Shown here in pieces: positions 22,560 through 36,700 of a stretch of 64,000 nucleotides of DNA. Origin of the DNA: Paramecium tetraurelia (lineage: Eukaryota; Ciliophora; Oligohymenophorea; Peniculida; Parameciidae). Both the position numbers and the translations under genes were made by a program. Under the pieces are notes generated by a model. That model searched no databases and was not told the origin of the DNA. It was given only the letters and a program-made list of their open reading frames with translations. Each line of letters opens with the position of its first letter. Position 1 is the first letter of the stretch. Location: the NCBI RefSeq assembly GCF_000165425.1, contig NW_001799024.1, positions 151,327-215,326 of the forward strand, in the 5' to 3' direction.

Positions 22560-23960
22560 TCAGAGTTTCCAAAGCACTTTTAATATGCTTCTACAATGAA
22601 TCAATCTAGGTCTTCTGCAATGCAAACGCTACATAAAATTAGTCTATTCTTACTTCTAGCAAAATTCTTCACTACTTATTATAAATCATCATTTTTCCTA
22701 ACTCCCAGTCTTCCTATCTTATTTTTTGATATGCGAACATCTAAAAATAATATTGGTTCGTCATTTTCCTCTCTCTCAGACAACTTGAATTCTTTGATTT
22801 CCTTGTTATTATTAACCTTCTCCAGTTGAGATTACTTAATTTCAAAATACTTCTCTTTGTATTCTTTCTCATTTTACGCTTTCTACATTCTTTTGATTGT
22901 ATTTTCAAACCCAGGAATCTGATCCATCTTCTAATCACTTTTCATTAGCGTGCCCTTTATTTCAGGCTTAAAGGTGCATTCCTTATCCAAAACATCTCTA
23001 TTGACAACCTATTATTATTGTTTGGTTTGCAAGGCTTTGGAATCATTGAATAATCTTTGGAACACTTGATCTCCTCCTGCTTTCTTGACATTCTTTTAGA
23101 AGGATAACATCTCGTCGTTCTCCTATTTCAATTTGAGAAGTTAACCATGACGAGCCTTCTCTTGTAGTTGTTTGGAGTGATTGTAAAGCATTTCACTCCT
23201 TTAAATGCCTTTGGAAGACACAGAACTTTTGGTAGGAGTGTATGATTTGTAAGCCTAAAGTTTGGAGAAACTATCAAAGGGTTTCTCTTTGATTTTGGAC
23301 TCTCTCAAGATGAATGCAGGATGGGGATTGTTGAGAATTTACGACCGAAGCATTTTGATAACCTTCTCGAATTAAGGCAACCTATTTTCAAATAGTAATC
23401 GATCCAAATGTGCCAATGATCTATAGTTGATCACCTTTTCTAAGTCCTAAGCTACTTGATCATCGAATTTCTCAACACATGAAAAGATTTAACCTAAGAT
23501 CTTGGCCATGCGATCGTAGGGAATTACTTACTATTGGAACCAAGTTTCTTCAGTCTTAGATTAAAATTGGATAGGACTTACATATGCCAACATCAAACAG
23601 AAATTCCAAAACTTGGAATCCACAAATATGTATAGTTAATTCATCATCTGAGTGAGATCTTATTCCGAATAGGGTTTGACATCTACAAAGGAAGAGAAAG
23701 TCTCTTTATCCACAATGATGTCGTATTCTATTTATTCTGGAAATTGTATAATTTGATTATACCTTTGATAAGAATGAAAGAGTGCTAAATTTAAACATTT
23801 ACAATCATACATTATTCTCATTTCTCTTTCTATCTGAGAATTACGGAGTATCTGGTCTTTCGGTTATCTCTTTCAGGTATTATTTCTTGCCACTTTCGAA
23901 ATCATTTATGAGGTTGATTTTCTTTTTTATAAGCTATTCATAATTGCTATTCTGTTACAT
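22543..23960 (-). CDS. Hypothetical protein, 446 aa
   Basis: ATG at 23960, three introns (26, 26 and 25 nt), TGA at 22543; exactly 447 codons, so the structure is well supported. No signal peptide or membrane helix. Charged and Gln/Lys-rich throughout, with a helical C-terminal half. Near the end is PILFLDVRISKNKIGRLGV followed by a helix (DDLQQVVKNFARTFALQK). This strand-plus-helix module resembles short C-terminal modules seen in other ciliate pro-teins, but I cannot name it. The start lies 10-46 bp from the start of the divergent SAXO-like gene, so both may share a promoter. Confidence 0.72.
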
Positions 23961-23970
23961 ATTAATAATT

Positions 23971-25211
23971 ATGATTATGGATGATAAAATCTAAAGAATT
24001 TTACAAATGAATGACTTCTAACGTTCCTCCGACATTCGTAAAATCTCTCAATCCCAAGTGACAGAAAACACGAATAAGACTTATTCTATCACAGTTACTA
24101 ATCAATCCAAACCCAAAAGGAGGAAGGTTGTCAAATTAAAGAATCATTTACTCTAGTCACATGTAAGTCCAGATATTTAAAAACTATATTATTAAACCAA
24201 AAAGAATGAAGACTCCACTCAACATAATCAAACCGAATAAACAAAATCCATCAATTTACCCTCAATCTCTGATCAATCAAATAAAGGCAATCTGAATGAA
24301 TTTATCGCTCTTGTTCTGGAAGTGTTCCCTCCTGATCATCAACTATGGATGGATCTATAAATTAAGGATTAACAATTAGAAGAAGTTATTGCTCAAAATT
24401 AAAATTATTTCTCTGATCTACTAAGTAATTATACTCACTTATTTCTAGTGCTCTATATCCAAGAGATGGAAATTCGCTAACTCAAGGATAAAAAACTAGG
24501 ATACAAAGGAAAATACACTACCTAATACAGTGAAGATTTCAGTGATAAAATAAATAAAGACAACACATCAATTAATCGATGGATTTATGATCGAATCAAA
24601 TAATCAAACACATTTCTATAAAACATTAGTACTTACAATGTAAAAACTATAGAATTATATACAGCAACATTACATTCCAAAACGTTACGATAAGATTGGC
24701 AATTTCAAACCGGACCATAAACCTAACTTAAATGAAATATCTTGTCTCTCCTCTTATGCTGTCAATTATAGAGACTGGAAGAAATAATATCATGGTCTCA
24801 TTGGTCCCATTAATTCCTCTAGCGAGAAGAAACTACCATTTGTAGCTGAAACCAATTACACTCGAAATTTCGTCACACAAAAATATGAAAAACAAGATCC
24901 TATCATCCCTAAATAATTGTACCATATATCTCAATATCAATAGAGGTCCATTCCCAAATCAACCAAAAACTCTGATTCGAGATACTACACACAAATCCTA
25001 GTTTTGTTTACCCTAATAAGATAATTCATCCACTTAGAATTTGGTTTATAGTCAAAGAACCAATCATATCAAAAGTTTTGATGGGTATTAACCACACTAC
25101 AATAAATAATCTACAATTTCCAATCAGGGTGAGGACTTTGCTGATCGTTTCTATCACTCTTCGATTGTTTAAAAATTAATGAAAAAAAGTTAGAAATAAT
25201 AAAATAATTGA
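23971..25211 (+). CDS. SAXO-like microtubule-associated protein
   Basis: Three in-frame starts (23971, 23977, 24007); the last leaves more room from the divergent neighbour. The basic N-terminus leads to a long region with repeated aromatic motifs (SSYAVNYRDWKKQYHGL, ETNYTRNFVTQKYEKQD, SFDGYQPHYNK). These resemble the Mn repeats of SAXO/FAM154 proteins, which bind and stabilise axonemal microtubules. One 25-nt intron near 24645 is needed to keep the frame. The frame after RYYTQ (about 25000) is uncertain: the protein may end at 25081, or at 25211 if one base is missing. This is the only complete copy; 5'-truncated copies lie at 41272 and 56866. The family call is by motif and is moderate. Confidence 0.6.
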
Positions 25212-25239
25212 TATAATTCAAAGTATATGTTATGATATG

Positions 25240-25933
25240 TCACTATTATTAAAGCAATTTATAGTGGAGAAGATCTTTTTATATTTACATTAGTTAATTT
25301 AATGAATTTTCATTTCTAGAATAGTAACTGTTTAAACGATCCAATTCTTATTCAAAATTAGTCATTTTTGGTCTAATCTTATAAGGATAGTATAATGCAA
25401 CTCGTTCCCACTCCTCCTCTTCAAGACGAGCACAATTTGATTGATTAAATTTAAATGTGGAGATATTCATTAGTATTTTGTGTTCTATTTCAGGATTAAT
25501 CTTTTTTAGTTCTTATTAGATTTATTTAAGGTCCATTTGCATCTATTTTGAGGATGGTAAACTATTGTTTCTTTCACTTTATTGTTTAAAATATTAAATA
25601 CATCGATTTTGTTTATTGAACTGCACTTAATTGTTATTTTCTTCTTGTCTGATTAAGTTCCCCCAACATTCGTTTCGCTTTTTCACTCTTCAAAGAATCC
25701 AATTTATACAATTTTACAAGTGTTTTCTCATAGTTTACTTAATTCTTCTCCAAATACGCTCGAATTTTATTGTCCACTTTATCAAACAATTAATTATCAT
25801 ATGTAAGATCCTTGATTTTGTGACTGATGCTTCTCTTTTCCCTATTACTCAATCTATTCCCTTTTTAAGGAGATATTGTATTCTCAACAACATCAATTGT
25901 ATTGGATGAGTTAATCGGAGTCACACTCTTCAT
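25240..25933 (-). CDS. Small coiled-coil protein, 222 aa
   Basis: ATG at 25933, one 25-nt intron after TKS (GTATTTAATA...), TGA at 25240; exactly 223 codons. Lys-, Glu- and Gln-rich helical protein (RAYLEKNQVNYEKTLVKLYK, LEEEEWERVALYYPYKIRP). No targeting signal or known domain is recognised. It is convergent with the SAXO gene, with about 29 bp between the stops. Damaged copies sit at the same place in units 2 and 3. Function unknown. Confidence 0.7.
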
Positions 25934-27732
25934 TATAAAAAATTAATATATTTTTTGTATTTAAGAAATAAACAATATTTAAACTGAAACCATACAAGAG
26001 AATTTATTATTAAATTGATATGTATTTATTTTCAATTTAGATTTACAAGATTTGTTAAGAAAAACAAAAGGGTGTCTTAATCAACATGTATAATTTAAAA
26101 TAAAAATTATCATATATTTTTATATTGTTTTATTTTATAATTATTCGTCAATTCTCTATTCAACTTAATCGAAACAATATGCATAATAAATAGTATAAAT
26201 AGTAGATATCATATAATGAATATGGCGTTAATCAGAATGAGAGGAGTTTGAATAATTAATAATAATTGATTAAGTGATAAGAATTAAATTATGCTGTTCT
26301 CTACTTAAAGGTAAAAGTCCTAAATATTGATTTCAGGAACTTAAATGATGTATAAAACTAATATTTTGAAAATTTTCTACATTAATTATAAGTTTTTTCA
26401 AGGATTAATATCTTTAATTTTAGACATTCCTACCTTAAAAAACTCGATTTAGAACTGTTTTATGATGTTTGTTTTTGGTTAAATTAGAAAAAGAAATATC
26501 TGAAGTTGGATTATAAAACATTTTTCAAAAACCCCATTAAGAATAAATTTGTATATAATTAATTTAAAATAACATTAATAAAATTGAATTTAAAATATAT
26601 ACATAATAGATTTGATACTTTAAATAAATATTTAAAATATTATACAATTATAATATTGCAATTAGTATTATTAGGGATTAGCTCTCTACAATAGTTGTTG
26701 TTATCAACATCCTAATATTCCAACATGCACATTTTGATATTTAAATTTTTAACAAGTAACTTAAATTAAGTATTCATTAATTAAGTATCAATTTAGCTTT
26801 AATTAAGATCATTGATTAGAGATTATTTAAAAAGCAATAAGATGGAATCTTTATATTAAACAATAAAATTTAAGTTAATCAGAAAAAGTATGGTTTTTAT
26901 TATTAGATAAGATTTATTGCAAAAATTATTAGAAGTTTTGATGTAAAAAATTCCCTATATTTCCATATATATGAGGTCTTTTACAAATGTTGTTTGTGAT
27001 GAATGCCTCATATAAATTATTTTGTATATAGTACCTAATATATATGGAAACTCTTGAATTATGATGGGAAATTAATTAAAAGTCATAAAAATATATGGAG
27101 AACATAATAATTCTTAAAGTTTAGAAATGATAACAGAAATCAATTAAAAGTTCAATTTTAATAATTATTATAATAAATATATATATCAAACAATTAATAA
27201 TTAATAATTAATAATTATAAATTAATTATTAATAACTAATTGAATTGTCCATCCTCAATTTAAACAACCAGATAATCGGTGTTTTAACGATGACAAAGTA
27301 ACATGGATACACCAGATTTAGACGACATCAGTTTTATTTAAGATCAAATGATGAAAGATGATATATTAATTATTATAATATATATTTATACTAACTTTAA
27401 GAATTAAAGATTTTCTTATAAATTGTTGTTCCAAATTTATCTTAATTATGCGCTAGCGAATAAATGACTATCATGACTTTAATTAGCTAATAAGTCAACT
27501 AGTTTCCGCTCACAAGCATTTCTAATACTGGAATTTTAAAGGAAATTAAGCGACTCCTTGAAATTAGTGGTTTAATGAACTACGAAATACTACATTCAAA
27601 CCAACATAGTATGATCGAGAAAATAATAAATATATTCTGATAAATTTAGACTAAACAACAATCTTAATGAAATATTAGGATTTAAATAGATAAGGAATTT
27701 TGAATTCTTAAAATCATATTTATAAATAAGAA
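25934..27732. promoter_or_regulatory. Conserved 1.8-kb spacer upstream of giant gene 1
   Basis: No reading frame is supported. The spacer is extremely AT-rich and unusually long for this compact genome. Recognisable matches occur in the matching spacers of units 2 and 3, for example GTTATCAACATCCTAATATT near 26700, 43327 and 58346, and TTCTTAAAGTTTAGAAAT near the 3' end. It lies between two divergent starts and so must contain the promoters of both the coiled-coil gene and the giant gene. A regulatory role beyond that is inference. Confidence 0.4.
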
Positions 27733-30700
27733 ATGATTCTTTCTTTGAATTTTGTATCGATCATCTTGGGAGTATTTGGGTGGAGAGACTACTATAATTA
27801 GTACTCTAATATTTATGGATTTTAAATTGAAAAATGCCCAGATTTGCATGTACAAAAGGCTAGTCTGCATCCATACTAATGTGTCTGTAATTCTAAAAGA
27901 GTAAATTTAGCTTATGCTGTGATTTGTAAGGGTGTGGAGGAGATACAAGTAAAAATTGAATTGAATGGAACTCAACATTAATGTCATCCCAGATTCCAAC
28001 CATGGGGAGCTGGGACTCCAACAATGGATAATACTACAGTTCATTGTGGATTTGATGGAGGTGATCAGTTAGTGATGGAGATGTTAGCAGATGGAAAGTA
28101 TAAATATTATTGTACATGTATGTATCGGTTAGTATTAGATTAGCATTGACAGATGAAAAAAATAAAAGATGTTTGATAACTGCCTATTAATATAGCATTT
28201 ATAGTTGCCAATTTTGCAAGCCTCCTTACTTTGGACTAGATTGTAAAAATGTTCTCCGGTATTTTGATTAACGTTATACAAATCCACTCCGATGTAGAAA
28301 TTATATTTATTTAAGCATGCTCCTAAAATTGTCTGGAATGTGATGAAGGAAGTTAAAGTTGTACTAAGTGTATTCCTGGAACAGATAACATAAATTCTAA
28401 CGATAAAGCATGCTAACTAGGTATATCATAGTTTAAACCTTTATAGATTGTCTAGGATTTACAAGTTGCTCTATAGTTTCTAATACATTTCAAAATAGTA
28501 GTATTTGCTTGCCCAGCACTGTTCTCAGAATTGACCGTTGTGTTTGTATATTTTAAATAATAGTTTTATAGCATGCCCAACTGGATGTTTAGCTTGCACT
28601 TTAGATTTTCAGGACCTGTTTAAATAGAAGTGTGATTCTTGTGATTCTAATTATATTCGACAATTAGTGAGCAGTAATGCTCCTAATATGTACTCTTGCT
28701 ATCGATTATTTAATTGTCCTAGTGTAAGATAATAATTGATAGGTCAAACAATATCATCTAGTGGAGAGTATGCTTATAATATACGATGTACATTATGTGA
28801 TCCAGGATTTGTTTATGATCTTACTACCTAAATATGCCAATGTAAATTTTAATTAAAATATAACTTTAGGGAGTCAATTTAAGAAACCAGGCTGTTTCTT
28901 TTTGGATCCTTAAGGAAATAACTGTGTATCCTGTTATCCATGGTTTAGTTTACAATCCGATGGCTCATGCAAACTAATAAGTTGCAATCCGAACTGTTAT
29001 ACATGTTTGGATACAAATCCAGATATTTGTACTACTTGTGATGGCTTTAATAATAAAGTGCTTTCTAATGGTATTTGCATATGTGATTCAAACTATGGTC
29101 TTAAAATTGATGAGTGTGTAAAGTGTACTGAGGGTTATTGTTAAGAGTGTGAAATAGGTAATTTTTTCTCATGTACCTCATGTGCGCCTGAAACAAATAG
29201 AATATTAGTTGATCAATAATGTATTTGCAAACCTGGGTCTTGTGAACCTGCAGATGGAAGTGTGACATGTATTTGTAAACATTCTGAAATATAAATTAAG
29301 TATGCGATAAGTCATGTGTAAATTGTTCAGGTCCAACAAGTAATGATTGTACTTTATGTCCTGACGAAATAACTACAAATAGAATTCAGATTGGTAATTC
29401 TTGTCCTTGTAAACCAGGTTATGCTGATTATGAAGTCAAAGATGCAATATGTGGAAGTATTTGTAGTTATATATTAAGAATGCCATCCAAGATGCAAACA
29501 ATGTTTCTAAGCAGCTGATGAAACTTCAAATTAATATTGTCTAACTTGCATTCCTGGACAAAATAGGGTTGTTTCTGATAATCTGAATTGTGATTGCAAA
29601 GAAAACTATGGTGATTTTGATGGCACTTTAGATATTTGTCTAAGTACTTTATAATTTATATTTAGTCTGTGATTATACCTGTGGAGTATGTAATGATTTT
29701 GGTCCTATGAATTGTACCTCTTGTTTAGAAAGCTCACATAGATATTTAACAGCATTAGGAGAATGTTTATGTAAAACATCATATTTTGATGATCAAACAT
29801 AAAACACAGAGTGTTAAAGTAGAATAGATACTAATCCTAGAATGTCATTATTCATGTTTAAGATGTGCCAATAGCATTGAAGACAATTCATGTTTAGAAT
29901 GTCCTCCTACTAGAAATCCTAGTGATCCATTAGCCACTTAGTTTTAATGTATTTGTGAATCTTCAAACTTCTTTGACGATGGATTATTACCAACCTGTCT
30001 ATAATGTGATACCTCTTGTCTAACCTGTTATGGTCCTCTTTCATCTAACTGTCTATCTTGTGATTCAACATATAGAGAATTTGATTTATCCTCTTGTCTA
30101 TGTCCACCAGGATATTATGATGTTGGATAATTGGAATGTGCTAGTAATTCTATATTAAATATTATCAGAATGTCACTATTCTTGTTATTAATGCTTTGAT
30201 AATACAGCTGAAGGTTGTATAAATTGTTCAATTGATTTTCATCTTAGAGTATTAAGAGGAAATACTTGTAAATGTATTGATGGATATTATGATGAACCAG
30301 GAACATCTAAATGCAAAAGTAATTACTAAAATTATTTTTATAATAGAATGCTCATATAAATGTGAAACCTGTGAAGAGTAAGCTGAAAAATGTTTGAGTT
30401 GTCCTTTAAATTCATTACGTACTTTTGATTCCACTACAGGTTGTCTTTGTCCAGAAGAGTATTATGATTAACAAAATGTCATAATTTGTTAAAGTAACAT
30501 AAAAATAAATTAAAGAATGTCATTTCAAATGCAAAAATTGTAGTGCCTAAACGGAAAGTTCATGTCTTTCATGCGATCCATTGTCATATAGAGAAATTAA
30601 ACTTTAATAATGTAAATGCTAACCACATTATTTTGAAATGGAAGTTTAGGAATGTGCAAGTAATTATTATGCTCAATTATAGTTTGTAGTGCTCTTTGTT

Positions 30701-33700
30701 ATGAATGCGTTGATAGACTTGATAATTGTACTTCATGCTATGATGATAGATATCTAATTGGAAATAAATGTTAATGTGCTTCTAAGTTTTAAGGGGCTTC
30801 GATAAGTACATTTGAATTTAATGGTTTGGTTAAATGCTAAAGTATATCTTCATATAACTGTAAGAGTGCCATTATTCTTGTGCAACATGTGGAGGAAAAG
30901 AAGAAATGGATTGTATATTATGCATAGACACGGATCATAGGTATTAAGTAGGCAATACTTGTGTTTGCAAAGAAGGATATTATGATGCAGGATTGCCTGT
31001 CTGTTAAAGTATTTATCATTTGTTTATCAATAGAATGCAGTTACAAATGTAAAGGATGCTCAAGATAGTCTGAATATTGTACTTCTTGTTAAGATAACAG
31101 TTTAAGATAGTTAGTTTCAGATTTCAAAACATGCAAATGCAATTAAAGATATTATGATGATGGTTAAAGTGAAGTTTGTTAATGTATGTATTTTCAATAT
31201 GATTAATTAGAATGCCATTACTCATGCCTTAGATGTAATGACATCGACACAAAATGTGAATTATGCTCATTTGAATCAAATAGAATTTACAATGATTAAC
31301 TATTTTCTTGTGATTGTGATGTAGGTTATTATAATACTGGAGTTGAAATCTGTTAAAAATGTCACTATTCCTGTTTAAGTTGTAATTCTGGAGATTCATC
31401 ATCATGTATTTAATGTGTTGATTCTAACATTTCAAATAGAGTATTTTATAATAACACTTGTAAATGTTTATTTGGATATTTTGATGATGGCTAATCAATT
31501 AAATGTTAAAAATGTGATGTTTAATGTTTAAGTTGTATTAATTAATCTTATTAATGTTTATCATGTCCACAAACAAGGAAATTAGAAACTAATTGTAAAT
31601 GTTAATAAGGATATTATGATATTGGATTACAACTATGTTAAAAATGTAACTCAATTTGTTCTGCATGTGAATTTACATCTAATAATTGCACATAATGTGA
31701 TTCTGATTAATTTAGACAACTTAATGAAATTACTAAAACTTGTGATTGTTAAATTGGTTATCTTGAACTTAATGGAATTTGTTAATAATGTGATCAAAGT
31801 TGTAAAATATGTTAGTAATAATTGAATCATTGTACATCTTGTGTATAATTTAGAAAATTAAATAATAATAATTGCATTTGTATTGATGGTATGTTTGAAT
31901 CAATTTAAGATAAATAATGTAAATTATGTCATAAAACATGTTTAACATGTGCTTATTCAGATTAATATTGTTTAACTTGTTCAGTTGATAATTTTAGAAT
32001 ATTTAAATCTGGAAATACTTGTGAATGTATATAAGGATACTATGAAAATTAAATAACTTATGCATGTGAATAATGTTCAAAATCTTGTTTAACTTGTTCA
32101 TAATAATATAATAATTGTTTAACATGTGATACAACTCTTAATTTATCTTTAATCAATAATCAATGTTTATGTTCGTAATCCTATTATTTTGACACTTTAA
32201 CTAATTCATGTTAATGTAATAATATTATATAAATATAGAATGTAATATCACCTGTTTAGATTGTTAAAATCAGAATGAATGTGCATCATGTAAATTAACA
32301 ACCAGACATTTAGATTAAGATTAAAAGAAATGCATATGTAATGATGGTTATTATGAAACAAACTAAGCAAATTGTTAATGTATTATAAATTATCTACTTT
32401 TAGAATGTCATTTATCATGTGAGACTTGTATTAATATCGATACTAATTGCTTAAGTTGTATAAGTATATCGAATAGAATATTAACTAATAATTAATGTTT
32501 GTGTATATAAGGATATTATGATGCAGGAATTGAAATATGTTAAAAATGTAATGGTAAATGTAAGACGTGTTAATCCTCTGCTTCAACTTGTTTATCTTGT
32601 TATCAAATTGAACAAAATAGATATTAATCAACAGATAAATGTTTATGTAAATCTGGATATTTTGAATCTAATACTGATATCTGTTAAAGTAATCTTAATT
32701 AATTAATAATTTAAAATGCTCAAACGAATGTCTAACATGTTAAGGTTCGCCTGATTATTGTACAAGTTGTGATACCAATTCAAAAAGAATAGATTAATCA
32801 TTTATTCACAAATGTCCATGTATAATTGGATTTTATCAAGATCAAAATTATATTTGTTAAAGTAAATATCCATATATTATTTAAAGAATGCCATTATAAA
32901 TGTTAAACTTGTATAAATATAAGTGATTAATGTTTTAAGTTGTAAATTTGAATTAAATTCAAACAGAAAGTCTTTGTCTGATTAATGTAATTGTAAAGAA
33001 GGTTATTATGATGATGGAACTTAATTATAATGCTAAAAATGCAATTTTAAATGTAAAAGTTGTATAAATGATTCAAATAACTGCTAAATTTGTTCAAATT
33101 CAATACGAAGTAATCCTCCAATGTGTAATTGTATTGATGGATATTATGAAGATTTATAATTGACTTGCTAAAGTATCTATTATCTTATAATAAGTGTGTG
33201 CTTATTAATGTAAGAAATGTGTTACTTAACCATAAAATTGTTTGACTTGTAAACCAGAAAGATCTGGAACTGATTGTAAATGTAGTGATGGATATTATGA
33301 AAATGGATCCATATTTTGCGATTGTAATAATTCTTAACAATTTGATATAGAATGTGCATTTCAATGTGCTACTTGTAGTAATTCATCATCGAATTGCAAC
33401 AAATGTAAAGGTAATAGAATTTAAGAGCCTTAATGCATTTGTCAACCAGGCTATTTTGATGATCAATTAAACGAAGATTGTTAATTATGTGATAGTTCCT
33501 GTTTGGAATGTAATAAAATTGGATGTCTATCCTGTAATGCCAATAGAATAATAAATGATGATATGGATTGCGTGCCTCCACCGAATTCAATTTGGTATAA
33601 TAATACTCCTTGGTGTTCAAGTAAGTGAATTTCAATATTTTTAGCTTGTTAAGTTGCAGTTATTAAAGTATATTTATCAGATGATATCAGTAAAATAATT

Positions 33701-36700
33701 ATTCATTTTGATTTCCTTTTAAATTCAAAAGCATTTAATTCATAATTTGAATTAAATAAATGTTTGTAATTATTTGAATTAGAATCTGTCTAAAGTCTTG
33801 GGTTAAATTGTTAATGCTTTCTTGATCCAGATGATAATCATCAATTATTAATATCTTTAGGAGAAAACTCAAAAATAAATGTAGGTGATGAATTAATATT
33901 TCTAAGTAATTCTTTATCTCATGTTAATTGTGAAACTACATTAAACAAAGTTTATTTTTCCAACATTATAATTGCCATTAAACCCATTGGCTCCATAAAT
34001 TGAGTATATTGTACCTTTACATAAATTAAATCCTTATACAGAAAACTCAATTTATTTGAAATCAATAAAAAACCATGGATTAAGAAAATTAATTAATATA
34101 AACTGGACTTTTTAGGCAGAAACAAGCCAAATTACAGAAGCCTTGAATGATTTCATTACATAAATCAATTTTCTTTAGGAATTAAATTTACTTATACCCA
34201 AACTTACATTACCTAGTGATGAAATTCTCAAATTTAAGATCTAATATGAAAATTTCATTAATATTCATTCATAATCAGAATTTACAATATAAACTCATTC
34301 AGGATGCCTTCCATATATTGAAATAACTGCAAAACCTTAATATTTCGTATATGAGACGATTACTATAAGTTTATCTGCTAACACTTTATATTAATCAAAT
34401 TAAAGTGATAGTTCTAAATATTTAATTGAAATTAGTGAAATTGATAGATATCCTAAAAAGTCATCGTCTTCACAATTAAATAAATCCATGTAATCTAATC
34501 CTTTTGAAAAAATTTAAGCAAGCATTCTAAAATATACATTAAGTCCTAATACAACTTATACGTTCTAAGTTAATGCAACAAATTTAAATACAAATAAGGC
34601 TCAATAATAAAATTTGAGTATTTAAATCCCATATGCTGGATTAATATGCAAATTTAATAACAAAGAAATCTAGAGTATTAGAAAGGATCTCAATTTATAG
34701 ATATAATGTAGAGATTTAGACACAATATATGATTGGAATACTGATCCAGATTTGTATGTCCAAGTAGCCTGTAAGGATTTAACTTTAAATAGCACTTGCA
34801 TAAATTAATTAAAATAATTAATTAATGTCAATGTTACAGATACATTTTAGTTTATTAAGAAGAATTCAATTTCTTCCTTAACTGTGTAGGAATGGTCAGT
34901 CATAGTAACCAAATTTGACTAAATTTACAAATTTACATAAATTATCGTTTTTCTTGAGGATGATTTCCCTGTTTTAGATTTAGATTTCAATTAGGGTTAT
35001 TTAATGAGATAGGTTAATAATTATGAATAGCTGAATTTTACATTTCTAATCCCATTCAATGAAAAATCTTAGTTATTAGATCTATCAATTGCACTTATAT
35101 ATAACTATCAGATAATAGCAATACTGTAACCTAAATATTTTTCTCATTAATTTAAGTTATTTAATAGTCTAGAAGAGTTAAAATTGGGGAATAACATTAA
35201 TCTTAAATTTACAGCATAATATACAAACAATATCATGCCTAGTCTAAATACCATAAAACTGACTATTAATTAACCTCCTATCTGTTCAAAATTAACTATT
35301 ACTCGTTCTAATGATTAAGCACTTTCAAATATGATGGTTACAACTACTTGTTAATACTCAGATGATTCTCCTTATAAGTACGAACTTAGAGTATTTTTGA
35401 GAGAATAAGATTTAACAGATTTTTTGAAAGGTTCATCTGATAATTCCTTAATTCTTTATCCTTATTAGTCTTAAATTCAATTTTAGATTTAAATTCCTAC
35501 TTCAGTAGATTCTTCAACAATTGGACTTCTATTATAAGTGCTTGATTAAGGAGGATCAATAACTCCTATTTATGAGTAAATTACTTCAACCCCTGCAAAA
35601 ATTAATTGTTCCTAAATATAATTTACAAATTTGAAATTGCAAAGCAAGATTTCCTTGTTATTTGAAGCGATGAATTAAAAATGTAATGAGTTACATAATT
35701 AAATTTATCTTGATTTACTTTACTAATAAATTTTGCCAGATTAGAACGATAACATCCTAAAATTTTAAGCTATAAAATTATATAGGTAGTTTTTAATATA
35801 GTTTGGATAGACTAAACCTAAGAATCGATTATTATTTGAATCAAATTAAAAAGGATGCTATGATAAAAATTCAGGTCGTTTCTTTATTACATAAAATGAG
35901 GATGAATCTAATTCAAATTCAACAACAAAGATAGAAGAGTTACAAGATAATGTTAAGAAATTAGATTCATCATTTAAATATTTTAGAGGAATGAAAAAGC
36001 AAAGTGAAGAGGGGCTCAATCAAAATAATTACGTTTGGAATCAAGAACTTTTCTAATAACTATAAAACTTCTAAGGAGGTTTAATTAATCTATTACTTTG
36101 TTGATGAATTGTATTCTAACTTTTTATCAGCCAATACGACAAATGCAACAATTTACTCAAGCATTGTGGAATTGTTAAAGTATAAAAGCTCTATAACAGA
36201 TGAAATATAGAATAATATTGTTGTTAATGACTAACCATTATATATTGAGGGTAAAGATATGATTTTTTAATTAAAAAAAAGAACAAAAAAGATGTTCAAT
36301 TAATAATTTAATATTGAACCAGCAATTGAAGACTACATAATAGATTTTATTCAATATGAATCTACACATCTTTCAATAAATCCATTAATATTCAGTCCAG
36401 ACTAAGATAAAATGCTTTAATAACATTTTAACGACAAAACTATGCAAATATTGTCAGATAATTATTACTTAATAAAATTATTCAATGTTATTAAAAACAG
36501 ATATATAACTTATGAAAATATTTCATCTTACTTTGGCACTAAATTTGGAACATATGAGATCTGTTCTAATTAATCATAAAAAATTAAAGAATATGAGATA
36601 TTGTGTATTTCAAGAACAGTCTCTGGAGGATTCCATAAATGTAATTTAAATAAAGTAGAAAACAATGAAACTATTGAATTAACTTGTGAATGCAAGAGTT

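Noticed and set aside
27000-27240. CRISPR-like or satellite repeats in the AT-rich spacer
   Set aside because: There are only simple AT-rich runs (TAATAATTAATAATTA types), with no spaced direct repeats of constant length.
28000-33640. The giant genes as bacterial-type or viral sequence because of the repeats
   Set aside because: They use the ciliate code, have ciliate-size introns and match eukaryotic furin-like, REJ and GPS patterns.
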